31,504 nucleotides of DNA from a candidate division WWE3 bacterium RIFOXYC2_FULL_42_13 (GTDB taxonomy: Bacteria > Patescibacteriota > WWE3 > UBA101185 > UBA10185): assembly GCA_001773255.1 (NCBI GenBank), contig MEWF01000022.1, positions 1 to 31,504 of the forward strand, in the 5' to 3' direction. The position numbers and the translations under genes were made by a program. The number at the start of each line of letters is the position of its first letter. Positions within the stretch are counted from its first letter, which is position 1. Of the stretch, positions 15,102 through 24,520 are shown piece by piece. The notes under the pieces are model-generated. The model saw nothing but the letters and a program-made list of their open reading frames with translations. It was not told where the DNA came from and did not search any database.

Positions 15102-15625
15102 TCCTCGCGGATCATTCTGGCTTCAAAAACAGTTTTCTTCTTAAGATCACCCCAAAAATAAAAGTATGACGCCAGAAGAATTATTCCTACACCCAGACTT
15201 ATAGCAATAATCTGGTTATACCCGGTTTCCGGCACTCCTTCGGACTGCGGAGATGAGCCACCGCTAATGTTGTCGGGAAGCGTTTGACCTAAATGTAACA
15301 CAAAGGAGATTTTTTCAGCGCCCTGAGAAATTTCTATGTTGTAATCTTTGCTCTCGCCGGCCAGCGTGTATGACCAAGCCCCCGATGTAACGTTTACCTG
15401 ATTTACTGCGTCGTTTACTTTTACCGAAACCTGGGAACCGTCTGCAGCCGTACCGGACAGTGTGGTGTTAGTTGAGGTGTACCACCATTCCGGATAATTT
15501 TTACCCGCCGTATCCAGCGCACCTATTTTTGTTAAAGACAGTGTTGCAGAAAAAACGAAGGTAGAAAAAAAGCTAATTAAAACAGTGATGAATAACGTGC
15601 CTTTTAGTTTACGGGTGATACGCAT
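15098..15625 (-). CDS. Exported Ig-like surface protein with VPETG-TM-basic tail
   Basis: 175 residues. A signal peptide (1-26, ending FSA) is followed by an Ig-like repeat domain of the kind that reads LSGTAADGSQVSVKVN ... GAWSYTL (about 55-90). A Gly/Ser/Pro linker (121-130) leads to VPETG (131-135), a transmembrane helix (137-157) and a basic KKK tail. The last three parts together look like an LPXTG-type cell-wall sorting signal with Val for Leu, although the cytoplasmic tail is longer than usual. Sortase anchoring is inferred; no sortase lies in this window. Confidence 0.75.
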   Translation of the reverse strand: MRITRKLKGTLFITVLISFFSTFVFSATLSLTKIGALDTAGKNYPEWWYTSTNTTLSGTAADGSQVSVKVNDAVNQVNVTSGAWSYTLAGESKDYNIEISQGAEKISFVLHLGQTLPDNISGGSSPQSEGVPETGYNQIIAISLGVGIILLASYFYFWGDLKKKTVFEARMIRED

Positions 15626-15636
15626 GTCTGACCTAA

Positions 15637-15665
15637 AGACTAGTAGCTTTGTTTGTGAGTGTCAA
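15637..15665 (-). promoter_or_regulatory. Promoter of the VPETG surface-protein gene
   Basis: Minus-strand TTGACA (15665 down to 15660), 17 nt, then TAGTCT (15642 down to 15637). Transcription should start about 4-6 nt before ATG 15625, which is nearly leaderless. It separates this gene from the upstream glycosyltransferase operon. Confidence 0.55.
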
Positions 15666-15694
15666 GGGAGTCACTTATCGGAAATGCTCTGTTC

Positions 15695-17242
15695 TCAAAT
15701 TTTCACTTTATTGCACGCATACACTGCTACCGGTTTATATAACTTATTGCCGAAGTAGTGTTCTATCTTGCAACCGTCTATCACAGGAAATGCTTTTCTG
15801 TCAAAATCCATACCGTACACCACATAATCGGCATCTTCGGCGTTCGGGGTTAAATTACCTTTATAGTAAGGTTTAAACGACTCAATATTATTCGGAACCT
15901 GAGTAGATACGTCCCGCCCCCTAGTATTTAGGTAATAGGCGGCATTTGAATAGTATTCTCCGGAGTTCTCGTAAAATCCTGCCTCTAAAATAAAATTATG
16001 GCCAAAAAGAGGATTTATGTATGCGGAATAAACCGGGTAAAAAATTCCGGTTGCCCATATAAATGTAACGACCTGCGCTGAAAGCAAAATTACCTGCCAA
16101 CGGCGTTTTAATTTTGAAAATACAATCGAAACCAACATTATCAGAGAAGGGAAAAGGGCGACCGAATATCTGTCTATCTTCTGATCGGTCAAAGTTAAAA
16201 ATATTACAAGAAATATAAAATAAACACCTATAACCAATGTATTTCTATTTCTGTTTCCTTTTTTTTCTTTGCAGGTCTTGAACAGTGAGTAAATTCCCGC
16301 AAGAAGTATAAGCGGAGACAGTTTAAATGCCAGAATGATTGGGTAGTAGAATATTTTTTGTGGCAGTGTAAATATCTCGCCTCTGATGTCGGAAAACACT
16401 GCGTTAAAAACCGCTGAGTACATATTCGAAAAAACGAACAGGGGAGCCACCCAAAGTGCGGGGAAAAATACAAAAAACGTCATAGCTGCAGCGACCATAT
16501 ACAAAAAAAGCACTTTAAATCTAATCTTCCCTTCATAAACGCCGTAAAACAAGAGCAGGATTGAGAACATTACGGTTATAAAGACCGTCATCTTTGTCAG
16601 TAATCCCAAACCGGCAAAAATACCTGAAAGTAGAAGATAACGGAATTTTTCTCTCTTCAAAAAAACCAATAACAGTAACACCGAAGTTATAGAGAAAAAA
16701 GCTTCCATGGACGACAGATGAAACCACCTGTTTATCCCGATAAAGTACGGCTCCAATGATATTAAGAACCCGTAGATTGCTGCTGTACTTCGGCCGAATA
16801 ATTCCCTTACAAGGTACAACTGAAGTACAAAAGAGGTGGCCAGAGCCAGCACCAGCAACAGCTTTGACAGTCCATGAAGACGGGGAAAGAAACCCGTATT
16901 TTCCAACGTTCCGACTTCCTCTCCTTTTATTTGCTGATATTTGTACAATGCCAGTTCGGATGTAGCGCCGATCCACATAACCGTCACTCCGGGGTGGTAC
17001 CTTTGAAAGGTTTGTTTAAAATCTCCTGTCTTTAGCGCTGAAAGAAATTTGTCGGACCTGCGGTGCCACCTAAGCGCATCAGAGTTGGAAATATCATTGC
17101 CCAGGTTAAACATGCGCGGAAGCAAAAAAAGCGTTAACAAAAACAGCACGATAAATATAAACTTCGTCGTTAACCATCCGATTTTTTTCAGAAAATAATT
17201 AGCTATGAACAAAGGATAGCAGAACAAACACTTCTGCAGCAA
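15695..17242 (-). CDS. GT-C membrane glycosyltransferase (PMT/ArnT type)
   Basis: About 515 residues if TTG 17242 is the start. There is no early ATG, and TTG codons slightly downstream are alternatives. It has around ten hydrophobic segments. The first outer loop carries an acidic motif (GNDISNSDALRWHRRSDKF) and later YHPGVTVMW, matching the conserved D-x(n)-HPP/HPG pattern of protein-mannosyl-transferase-like GT39/PMT_2 enzymes. Such enzymes move a sugar from a polyprenyl-phosphate carrier to an extracytoplasmic acceptor. It is last of a four-gene minus-strand run, 12 nt after the preceding gene. Confidence 0.78.
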   Translation of the reverse strand: MLQKCLFCYPLFIANYFLKKIGWLTTKFIFIVLFLLTLFLLPRMFNLGNDISNSDALRWHRRSDKFLSALKTGDFKQTFQRYHPGVTVMWIGATSELALYKYQQIKGEEVGTLENTGFFPRLHGLSKLLLVLALATSFVLQLYLVRELFGRSTAAIYGFLISLEPYFIGINRWFHLSSMEAFFSITSVLLLLVFLKREKFRYLLLSGIFAGLGLLTKMTVFITVMFSILLLFYGVYEGKIRFKVLFLYMVAAAMTFFVFFPALWVAPLFVFSNMYSAVFNAVFSDIRGEIFTLPQKIFYYPIILAFKLSPLILLAGIYSLFKTCKEKKGNRNRNTLVIGVYFIFLVIFLTLTDQKIDRYSVALFPSLIMLVSIVFSKLKRRWQVILLSAQVVTFIWATGIFYPVYSAYINPLFGHNFILEAGFYENSGEYYSNAAYYLNTRGRDVSTQVPNNIESFKPYYKGNLTPNAEDADYVVYGMDFDRKAFPVIDGCKIEHYFGNKLYKPVAVYACNKVKI

Positions 17243-17254
17243 ACAGAGTGCTGT

Positions 17255-18805
17255 TTAATCAATCTTCTGATATACATATATGTACGGTCTGACCCATAAG
17301 CTTCCCGGAAATTCTATCTTTTTAATTTCTTCGGTCGTGTAAAGATCACGATAAGGCTTGTTAATATCCGCACTATCGTATGTAAAATCGAACACATAGT
17401 TTCTTCTTTCATTCAAATACTTAAGTTTCCACGCGTTAGTTCCCTGTATCCTTCTCGGTTCTTTGTCGTAAGTAACGACCAACTCCTCGGACTTGTTCCA
17501 GATATATTTGTTCACCAGGATAAAATCCATCGACAGCTGGTAGTTGTAGAAAATAAGAAACGCCAAAAAAGGAACCGCCAAAATCTTATTCACTTTCTTC
17601 AAACCGTTTACCCCAAGAATAAGAAAGATAAAAACCGGAATAAGGATAACTAAATACCTATCATAAAAGGTCTCCGTGACGGTCATTACTCCCAGGTAGA
17701 TAACCGTAAAGACCGCCCATAACCCGTTTATCTTTTTAATTCTCATCAGTACAAAAGAAACAAATAAACTTAGAACGATCTTTGCCGCTGAATCCCAATA
17801 ACGGTATAGGTCGAACATGTACTTAAAATGATATTTGGTCCCTAGCACGCCCCGCGGATAAAATCCTTTTCTCTCGAATGTGTTCTCAAAATAAGGAAAT
17901 TCCCCCCAGGAAACTTTTGACGGTAGGAAGTAATGATTTAATAAAAAGTAAGCACCTACCGCCAAACCCAAAAATAATAGCCATTTTAATTTATTCTTCC
18001 CGCCAAACTCCGGCACCAGCAAAGGAAGGAGTAGGGCAGACATCAATATAAATGAGCCATAGACCAGAGAATAGACGAAAGGGGCGTCTCTGAGATGGTG
18101 GAACTGAAGACTTTTTTCCGTCATCTCTGGTGTTGCCGGAAAAACAAGAACGTAGTAAGCTCCCAAGCCTGTCAGAATTGCCAGATTTATTAAAATATGT
18201 CTCTTGTCTCTTCTGAACAGAGAGTACACAAGTGTGGAAAGGGGAAATACCAACGCGACCTGCCTGATGTTTAACGCTAAAAAGATAAATAGAACGTACA
18301 ATACTATGTCTTTTTTATTTCCCGATCTTACCGCGTCTAAATAAAACAGGATCGACAAAAGCATGAAAAGGAGAAAGTAATTTTCCGTCATAAATCCCCA
18401 TACTGAGTAGATAAAAAGAGGGTTAAAAAAAAGGGTGAGAGAGACCAGTACAGACCCGAACCGCTCCAAATTAAAATGTTTGCGCAATATGACAAAGAAA
18501 ACGTAAAAGCACAGGACAGAAATAATTAGCGTAAGCACAGGCAAACTCTGCAATCCGAAGAACCGCGCATACACCACGCCGATTAGACCTTGAGTATAAA
18601 AGGTGGGAGCCGACAAAGGATCCAGTTTGAAATTTAATTTCATGAAATTTTCGACCATACCGTAATACACCCAATCGTCGTTCTGCATAAAATCTATCTT
18701 TAGCGACAAAGGGAGCAGTAGGAAAAAAAGTGCAAGAGCTGTTGCCACACCGGCAAAGTATCTACCTTTAATTATTTTATTAAGTAACTCGTTTTTAAAC
18801 TGCAT
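17255..18805 (-). CDS. GT-C membrane glycosyltransferase-like protein
   Basis: 516 residues with about eleven predicted membrane segments. The first outer loop has FMQNDDWVYYGMV, an acidic pair followed by aromatic residues typical of the GT-C catalytic loop, and a long C-terminal soluble part (about 420-516). It does not closely match ArnT; it is a distant relative of the PMT superfamily at best. It starts 6 nt after the preceding gene in the same operon. Lipid-linked sugar donor and envelope target are inferred. Confidence 0.7.
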   Translation of the reverse strand: MQFKNELLNKIIKGRYFAGVATALALFFLLLPLSLKIDFMQNDDWVYYGMVENFMKLNFKLDPLSAPTFYTQGLIGVVYARFFGLQSLPVLTLIISVLCFYVFFVILRKHFNLERFGSVLVSLTLFFNPLFIYSVWGFMTENYFLLFMLLSILFYLDAVRSGNKKDIVLYVLFIFLALNIRQVALVFPLSTLVYSLFRRDKRHILINLAILTGLGAYYVLVFPATPEMTEKSLQFHHLRDAPFVYSLVYGSFILMSALLLPLLVPEFGGKNKLKWLLFLGLAVGAYFLLNHYFLPSKVSWGEFPYFENTFERKGFYPRGVLGTKYHFKYMFDLYRYWDSAAKIVLSLFVSFVLMRIKKINGLWAVFTVIYLGVMTVTETFYDRYLVILIPVFIFLILGVNGLKKVNKILAVPFLAFLIFYNYQLSMDFILVNKYIWNKSEELVVTYDKEPRRIQGTNAWKLKYLNERRNYVFDFTYDSADINKPYRDLYTTEEIKKIEFPGSLWVRPYIYVYQKID

Positions 18806-18811
18806 ACGGTC

Positions 18812-19897
18812 TTATGGGCGCCAAATGTGAAAACCTTCCCTCCAATAATATATGTAAACGTAATAGAACACCCAATAAGAAAGAAGCGACAAATAGTACA
18901 ACAAAAGTCTCCTGCCCAGCACACCGTACAAAGCGATCGCATATACGGGCATCAGCCAAAGCATATACGTGCGATTCAATACCGGAGTAAAAAAATAAAA
19001 TAAGCCCAAACAGACAGCAGCCAACAAATATTTTTCCTTTATTTTAAATAGGAAATGTGCAGTACCGGTAAAGAGCCACGCTGATAAAATAGAAGCGTAC
19101 ACATAAAATTTAATGGGTATAATTTGCACAAGCTCAACTTTGCCATAGTAGCTTATAAAAAATAAAAAAGGACGCCCCTGAACGAACCGCTCCCCATGTA
19201 CAAATACGGCTCCGTTAAGATAGGTCATAAAATCATCCCACGACCTAAAGAAAGGAATACTGAGCGCCAGGCCGACCAAAGCAGAGGAGGCCATAAGCTT
19301 TAACGGTTTGTGAGCTTTCAAAAGAAAGAGCGGAAGGAAGACCAGAGAATAGGGCTTGGCTGCCACGGCCAAAGCAAGAAAAACTCCCGCAAGAACGTCG
19401 TCCTTTTCCAGATAATAGAGAGCGAGCAACGATAAAAATACCGGCAAGGGATCCGTATAAACGTAGTTGTTCTTCATGTAAAAATACGGATTCCAAAACC
19501 AAAAGAGTAGGGCACCCAGCAAAGCCCAATAATTTTTTCGGTAGAGGAGTTTAACAAGTATTATTCCCACGCCTAGATCCGCCAACAGTATGGGAAGTTT
19601 GCTTAAAACATAAAAAGATATCCCGCTCAGCTTTGAAACAATGTAAAAAAACGAATTCAGGTAGAGAAGCAGGGGCAGGTAAGCATACCCATGATTTCCC
19701 GGGTCGTCGGCGTTGGAATATGACTCCACGGTCCACTTATATGGGTTCACACCTGTCAACAAATCTTCAACTGATTTCTCGTAGGCATAGACATCCTTTC
19801 CGGAGCCGCTGAAAAACTCAAGCCGAAGTAAAACGGCAATTAGGAACGTCACTGCGATTACCGTTATTTTAATGTACTTCGCGAATTTATTCTTCAT
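18812..19897 (-). CDS. GT-C membrane mannosyltransferase-like protein (GT87/DUF2029 type)
   Basis: 361 residues and about nine membrane helices. The first outer loop has the acidic GKDVYAYEKSVEDLL, NPYKW and the HGYAYLPLLLYLN pattern (compare NPY ... YPPL of GT87/DUF2029 polyprenol-phosphate mannosyltransferases). A later YVYTDPLPVFLSLLALYY segment also fits. It lacks a large C-terminal soluble domain. Its start overlaps the 3' end of the upstream GT-C gene by 11 bp, indicating co-translation in one operon. Confidence 0.72.
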   Translation of the reverse strand: MKNKFAKYIKITVIAVTFLIAVLLRLEFFSGSGKDVYAYEKSVEDLLTGVNPYKWTVESYSNADDPGNHGYAYLPLLLYLNSFFYIVSKLSGISFYVLSKLPILLADLGVGIILVKLLYRKNYWALLGALLFWFWNPYFYMKNNYVYTDPLPVFLSLLALYYLEKDDVLAGVFLALAVAAKPYSLVFLPLFLLKAHKPLKLMASSALVGLALSIPFFRSWDDFMTYLNGAVFVHGERFVQGRPFLFFISYYGKVELVQIIPIKFYVYASILSAWLFTGTAHFLFKIKEKYLLAAVCLGLFYFFTPVLNRTYMLWLMPVYAIALYGVLGRRLLLYYLSLLSYWVFYYVYIYYWREGFHIWRP

Positions 19898-21386
19898 TTA
19901 TGCTCACTTTGTATATCCTCATCGTATTTTCTCCCCGCACTTCTATCCTCTTAACCGTCTTTTTATTTTTTATCGAAGGAAAAGTGTAGTCATTCACGAA
20001 GGACAACGGTCGTTTGACGCCTATAGCGTAATATTCGTTCTCTTTTCCGTACCTGAGGGGAAGGTAGAATCCTCCTATGCTGGATTCCTCGTTGGTAATG
20101 TACGGAATGTCCGATCCATTCCTGGCGTTCTCACTCACAAGAAATTCGGCTGCTTCCTCCCAGCCCCGGTAAATCGGAAAGCCGATTATGTTGTTAGGAA
20201 GGCTTTTCTGAGAATAAGGCTTGGTCTTATAACCCAAAATATTCTCCTGCACCCACGGATAATCCACCCGCGTGTCTGCGAATAATAAATACCCCTGGTA
20301 CGCGAAAAAGGAGAAAAGGACGGTTAACGCAACAACAACTGCCTTGGACAATAAACCTTTAAAAAGCTGGTAAAAATATTGAGCACCCAGCGCAGCAAGT
20401 ACCGCCGCAGGATAAAACATATTGTAAACGTGGGTTCCCGGTTTTATAACGAGAAATAAAAAGGCTGCCAAAGAAAATAAAAACCAATAAAAATAAGGAA
20501 ATGCCCGCCTAGAACCGATAAGCCCGGCAAAAGCCAGCGAACCGAGCGCATAAAGATAAATAAATGGGTTATAAAGTTCAATCTTTTCAACGTACTCTTT
20601 AAGGTTGATCATAATGTTATCGAGAGAAACATCGGAGTACCCGACGCGTGTCTTGAAATAACTAATGTTGGTTGAGTCAGCCAGAGCAATATTCGAATAA
20701 TTTATAAAAAAGGGCATAAAAACTACTAATACAGGGAGGGATAAAGCCCCAAGAAGCGATCTTTTCTGCCTACCTCTTAAGGGAGCAAACAAAACATACC
20801 TGCAAACCAAAAACAGCGCAGGGGACAGAACGAAGATCATGTCCCAATGCGACATCATGGACAAACTTAAAAATAATGAACCTAAAATAGAATTTCTTAT
20901 CCTGTGTGTTTCATTTTTCAACAAGGAAAGAAAATATAATCCGGCGAACGAAAATAACAGATTCAAACTCTGGTACTGAACGACCCTTCCAAAAGCTATC
21001 AGCATCCCATTCAGACCAAGGAATAATGTTGCTACGACAGCCACAAACTGCCCTTCCATATTTTTTATGAATTTATAGAAAAATACCAAGCCCAGAACGG
21101 AAGCTAGAAAAAAAGGAAATCTGTAAGAAAACTCGTCGAACACATCCGCCCCTAAAATACTTACCGTCTGCGCGGTCAGAAACTGCATCGGACCTTTTCT
21201 TTGCGCGAGTAAAAATTCTGTGTTGATCTCCGAGTTTTTTACGGGTGTCAAAACCGTAGTTTCATCGGGAATATATTCGGAATACCCAAGATTTATAAGA
21301 CGCAAAAGCACGAACGAAAGGAATACCGCGGCCAGCATAACAATGTTGGCATATTTGATTATTACGGCTAAGTTCTTCTCAAGCAT
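19887..21386 (-). CDS. GT-C membrane glycosyltransferase (PMT_2/ArnT type), paralogue A
   Basis: 499 residues, about eleven membrane helices and a C-terminal soluble domain of roughly 110 residues. The first loop carries YIPDETTVLTP, the D-E motif of PMT_2 enzymes, followed by LLAQRKGPMQF and AFGRVVQYQSLNLLFSFAGLYF. The same blocks occur in the gene at 22065-23501 (LLDQRKGPIQF; AFGRTAQYQSFLMLFGFLSLL), so the two are paralogues. It is first in the four-gene operon. TAGAAT 10 nt before the ATG suggests a very short leader, with an AGGTG ribosome site within it. Confidence 0.8.
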   Translation of the reverse strand: MLEKNLAVIIKYANIVMLAAVFLSFVLLRLINLGYSEYIPDETTVLTPVKNSEINTEFLLAQRKGPMQFLTAQTVSILGADVFDEFSYRFPFFLASVLGLVFFYKFIKNMEGQFVAVVATLFLGLNGMLIAFGRVVQYQSLNLLFSFAGLYFLSLLKNETHRIRNSILGSLFLSLSMMSHWDMIFVLSPALFLVCRYVLFAPLRGRQKRSLLGALSLPVLVVFMPFFINYSNIALADSTNISYFKTRVGYSDVSLDNIMINLKEYVEKIELYNPFIYLYALGSLAFAGLIGSRRAFPYFYWFLFSLAAFLFLVIKPGTHVYNMFYPAAVLAALGAQYFYQLFKGLLSKAVVVALTVLFSFFAYQGYLLFADTRVDYPWVQENILGYKTKPYSQKSLPNNIIGFPIYRGWEEAAEFLVSENARNGSDIPYITNEESSIGGFYLPLRYGKENEYYAIGVKRPLSFVNDYTFPSIKNKKTVKRIEVRGENTMRIYKVSINEE

Positions 21387-21396
21387 TTACACCTAA

Positions 21397-21402
21397 ATTC
21401 TA
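21397..21402 (-). promoter_or_regulatory. -10 box of the GT-C operon
   Basis: Minus-strand TAGAAT (21402 down to 21397), 10 nt before ATG 21386. It lies in the 76-bp divergent gap shared with superoxide dismutase. Confidence 0.35.
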
Positions 21403-21462
21403 GCAAATAAGTAAATTTATGATATTATATAGATACACGTAAATATATTGAAAGGACAATTT

Positions 21463-22062
21463 ATGTTAAAAGAACTTCCGCAATTAAATTACACGCTCGA
21501 CGCTTTGGAACCGTACATAGACGCTCAGACAATGGAAATTCATTACACCAAACACCACAAAACCTATTTAGACAAGTTAATTATGGCCGTTGCCGGTACA
21601 TCCCTCGAGAACATGGAGTTGGAAGATATATTAATGTCGCCGGGCGTAGTTGACGAGACCATAAAAACGGCTGTGCTAAACAACGGCGGGGGAGTATTTA
21701 ACCACAATTTCTTTTGGAAGATTATCGGACCGGCAAACGGCGGGGGACCCGACGGAGAAATATTGGAAAAAATCAATGAAACGTTCGGTTCCTTTGAAAC
21801 TTTTAAGGAAGAGTTTAGTAAAAGTGCCCTGTCACTCTTCGGAAGCGGCTGGACATGGCTGGTACAAGGAAAAGACGGCAAAGTTAAAATAATGAATACT
21901 CAAAACCAAGCTACACCTATATCCGAGGGCTACAGGCCACTGTTGGCCTTAGACATATGGGAGCACGCTTACTACCTCAAATACCAGAACAGGCGCGCGG
22001 ACTACATCTCTAACTGGTGGAACGTGGTCAATTGGAATAGTGTCAGCCAAATGCTGGCCTAA
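21463..22062 (+). CDS. sodA: Fe/Mn superoxide dismutase
   Basis: 199 residues from ATG 21463, chosen because GAAAGGA lies about 6 nt upstream; an in-frame TTG at 21448 precedes that site. The four metal ligands are present: His27 (EIHYTKHH), His81 (FNHNFFW), Asp164 and His168 (DIWEHAYY). The second-sphere glutamine in NTQNQATPI favours the Mn or cambialistic type, but the metal cannot be fixed by eye. It disproportionates superoxide to peroxide and oxygen in the cytoplasm. The gene stands alone on the plus strand between two minus-strand GT-C genes, with thioredoxin reductase nearby. The gene symbol indicates the family only. Confidence 0.95.
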   Translation: MLKELPQLNYTLDALEPYIDAQTMEIHYTKHHKTYLDKLIMAVAGTSLENMELEDILMSPGVVDETIKTAVLNNGGGVFNHNFFWKIIGPANGGGPDGEILEKINETFGSFETFKEEFSKSALSLFGSGWTWLVQGKDGKVKIMNTQNQATPISEGYRPLLALDIWEHAYYLKYQNRRADYISNWWNVVNWNSVSQMLA

Positions 22063-22064
22063 AA

Positions 22065-23501
22065 TCACTTTATAAGTTTATATATTCGGGAAATTGGGCC
22101 GGTGTCGTCGGAAAATTCAGTTTCAAGACTGTATTTAGCAGCATTTGTAGTGAGAAAGTTCTCCTTAGGATTATCAATCTCCTGGCTGTCGATTATATGC
22201 ACGTAGTACTGCGGTAAAAAATTAGGCCCGGGACGGGTATAAGCAAATCCTCTCAGGTAGTAGTCGGCGTACGAATCGTTATCGTTTGTATAAACCCCGT
22301 TTACATCTTTTTTCTCCGTAAAATACGTCTTTATCCGATCCCACCCCCTGTTGTACGGAAAGCCGTATAAAAAAAGTTGATATTTTTTCTCTATTTTATT
22401 TACGCGTAACCCCAAAAAGTTCGACTGCTTCCAAGGATAGCCTGTATTTAGCGAAGGAACAAAAGTGAAAAAGGAAATGGTTGTGTATAAAAAGAGCAGG
22501 GCAATAGCCGTGTAACGTACGTACCTTCCGGCTTTAGAGAGCATGACCCCGCTTAAAATAATTAAAGGAAGTAGGTAGTTTTGAATATGGGTACCGGGAT
22601 TTTTGATAATTACTTCGTAGAAAGCTAACGACGCGACAAACCAAATTTGAACTATGCTTATCCGACGGTTGTCCTTGATAAAAAAGGATAAAAGTCCGGG
22701 AAGCATAAAAATAAAAAAGACATACAGCGGGTTATAAACACCGACCGTATAAAGCGAACTATTCGGCAAATATCCGCTTCCAGACACGCGTCTCGACACG
22801 TAGTTTATGGTATTGGAAGCTAAATAGCCCTTGATTATATACGGAAGATAAAATGGCAGTAAAAACAGTAGTGAGGGCAATAAAAAATACTTTATAAAAG
22901 GCGCGATATCCTTCTTACTTCCCACGTAGAAGAAAATGAGCGGTATTAGAAAAAACACACCGTCGTAGTGACTGTAAACCGAAAGTGTCCAAGAAAGGGA
23001 GGCAGCCAAAATATAAATTCTTTTTTTAGTCTCTTTTGACAGGAGAATAAACAGCAGTGACAAAAATCCAAAAAGCATTAAAAATGACTGGTACTGCGCG
23101 GTACGCCCAAAAGCTACGCTGAATCCGGAAAACGCGTAAATAATTGTTGAAAAGTAAGATGCTGTGTTACCGAAAAGTTTTTTGACGACAAAATAAAAAA
23201 TAACTACCGATAAAACAGAGGCGAGGGAGAAAGGTAGGCGTACCCAGGCTTCATCATAACCTCCGGATATTTTTTCCATCACCCAGGCCGCAACGAATTG
23301 TATAGGTCCTTTTCTTTGATCCAGCAAAAAATCGGAAGCCGCAATCGTCTTGTCTAAATATAAAGTTTTTATTTCATCACCGTAAAAGTGGGAATATCCT
23401 AAACCCGAAAAACGGACAGCAAAACCGGCGACAATCAATACAATCAGAAAAGTCTTCTCAAAACCTAATTTTTTAAGTAAGATACCCGGCCTAGTAAGCA
23501 T
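22065..23501 (-). CDS. GT-C membrane glycosyltransferase (PMT_2/ArnT type), paralogue B
   Basis: 478 residues from ATG 23501. A longer frame to 23549 exists but would overlap thioredoxin reductase by about 60 bp, whereas 23501 overlaps it by 11 bp. About eleven membrane helices and a C-terminal soluble region. The first loop has FYGDEIKTLY (acidic D-E motif), LLDQRKGPIQF and GRTAQYQSFLMLF, shared with paralogue A at 19887-21386. It is probably co-transcribed with and translationally coupled to the thioredoxin reductase gene, an odd partner. Substrate unknown. Confidence 0.78.
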   Translation of the reverse strand: MLTRPGILLKKLGFEKTFLIVLIVAGFAVRFSGLGYSHFYGDEIKTLYLDKTIAASDFLLDQRKGPIQFVAAWVMEKISGGYDEAWVRLPFSLASVLSVVIFYFVVKKLFGNTASYFSTIIYAFSGFSVAFGRTAQYQSFLMLFGFLSLLFILLSKETKKRIYILAASLSWTLSVYSHYDGVFFLIPLIFFYVGSKKDIAPFIKYFLLPSLLFLLPFYLPYIIKGYLASNTINYVSRRVSGSGYLPNSSLYTVGVYNPLYVFFIFMLPGLLSFFIKDNRRISIVQIWFVASLAFYEVIIKNPGTHIQNYLLPLIILSGVMLSKAGRYVRYTAIALLFLYTTISFFTFVPSLNTGYPWKQSNFLGLRVNKIEKKYQLFLYGFPYNRGWDRIKTYFTEKKDVNGVYTNDNDSYADYYLRGFAYTRPGPNFLPQYYVHIIDSQEIDNPKENFLTTNAAKYSLETEFSDDTGPISRIYKLIK

Positions 23502-24456
23502 CTGATTTAACCTGAACACCGCGGTCGGCGAGGAGTCTGACGGCATCAAGAGCGGCCATGCAACCTATTCCGGAAGCGGTTATTGCCTGCCTATAATGAT
23601 GGTCGGCAACGTCGCCCGCGGCGAAGACACCCTCTTTGGAAGTTTTTGTGTTTGAATTCACAACAATGTAGCCTTTCGCATCCATATCGATAAAACCCTT
23701 TAAAAACGATGTATTAGGTTCGTGGCCTATTGCGACAAACAAACCTTTGACATCATCCATTACCTTTTCCTCACCTGTTTTATTGTTAAAAACACGGAGT
23801 CCCTCTACATTACTTGCGCCCAACACTTCTTTAACTTCGGTGTTAAACACAAATTCTATTTTCGGATTATCCGTGGCACGTTTTTGCATTATCTTGCTGG
23901 CTCTCATCTGTTCCTGGGATCCTCTTACCAAAACGTAGACCTTAGAAGCAAATTTAGTTAAGAACGTGCTTTCCTCCATCGCCGCGTCTCCTCCGCCCAC
24001 AACTGCAACAACCCTATCTTTAAAAAAGAAACCGTCGCAGGTCGCACAGGCTGAAACGCCCCTACCTTTTAATTTGCTCTCACTTTCAAGTCCGATCCAC
24101 TTGGCGGAAGCTCCGGTGGCTAAAACTATTGTTCCGGCATTTATTTTTTCGCCGGAGCCAAACTCAAGCTCAAAACCTTCTTCAAAAGTGCCCCGGACTG
24201 AAGAAACGTTATCGTCCTTAAATAAAGTTCCGAACCTTTCGGACTGTTTTCGCATATTCTCAATAAGATCGGGTCCCATGATTCCGTCCGGGAAACCGGG
24301 AAAATTCTCAACATCTGATGTCATGACCAGCTGCCCGCCCGGAGGATTTCCCGCAATGACGAGCGTTTTTAGCATCGCGCGGGAAGCATAAATTGCCGCG
24401 GTAAGCCCGGAAGGTCCGCCGCCTATTATTACTATATCGTAAGTTGACTCTTGCAT
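23491..24456 (-). CDS. trxB: Thioredoxin reductase
   Basis: 321 residues from ATG 24456, chosen because TATAAT sits exactly 6 nt upstream; the frame extends 24 codons further into a region that looks like promoter. FAD-binding GGGPSG (12-17), redox-active CATC (137-140), the NADPH motif GGGDAA (154-159) and the C-terminal GVFAAGDVADHHYRQA are all canonical. It reduces thioredoxin with NADPH as a cytoplasmic homodimer. No thioredoxin gene is in the window. It is followed with an 11-bp overlap by a GT-C gene. Confidence 0.95.
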   Translation of the reverse strand: MQESTYDIVIIGGGPSGLTAAIYASRAMLKTLVIAGNPPGGQLVMTSDVENFPGFPDGIMGPDLIENMRKQSERFGTLFKDDNVSSVRGTFEEGFELEFGSGEKINAGTIVLATGASAKWIGLESESKLKGRGVSACATCDGFFFKDRVVAVVGGGDAAMEESTFLTKFASKVYVLVRGSQEQMRASKIMQKRATDNPKIEFVFNTEVKEVLGASNVEGLRVFNNKTGEEKVMDDVKGLFVAIGHEPNTSFLKGFIDMDAKGYIVVNSNTKTSKEGVFAAGDVADHHYRQAITASGIGCMAALDAVRLLADRGVQVKSDAY

Positions 24457-24462
24457 TTTATT

Positions 24463-24468
24463 ATTATA
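24463..24468 (-). promoter_or_regulatory. -10 box for leaderless trxB transcript
   Basis: Minus-strand TATAAT (24468 down to 24463) preceded by TG, then 6 nt (AATAAA) and ATG 24456. This decides the trxB start. Confidence 0.6.
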
Positions 24469-24520
24469 CATCGTATATATATTTCGTCCGAGATAGTATA
24501 AATTTAAAAAACTAACAAGT

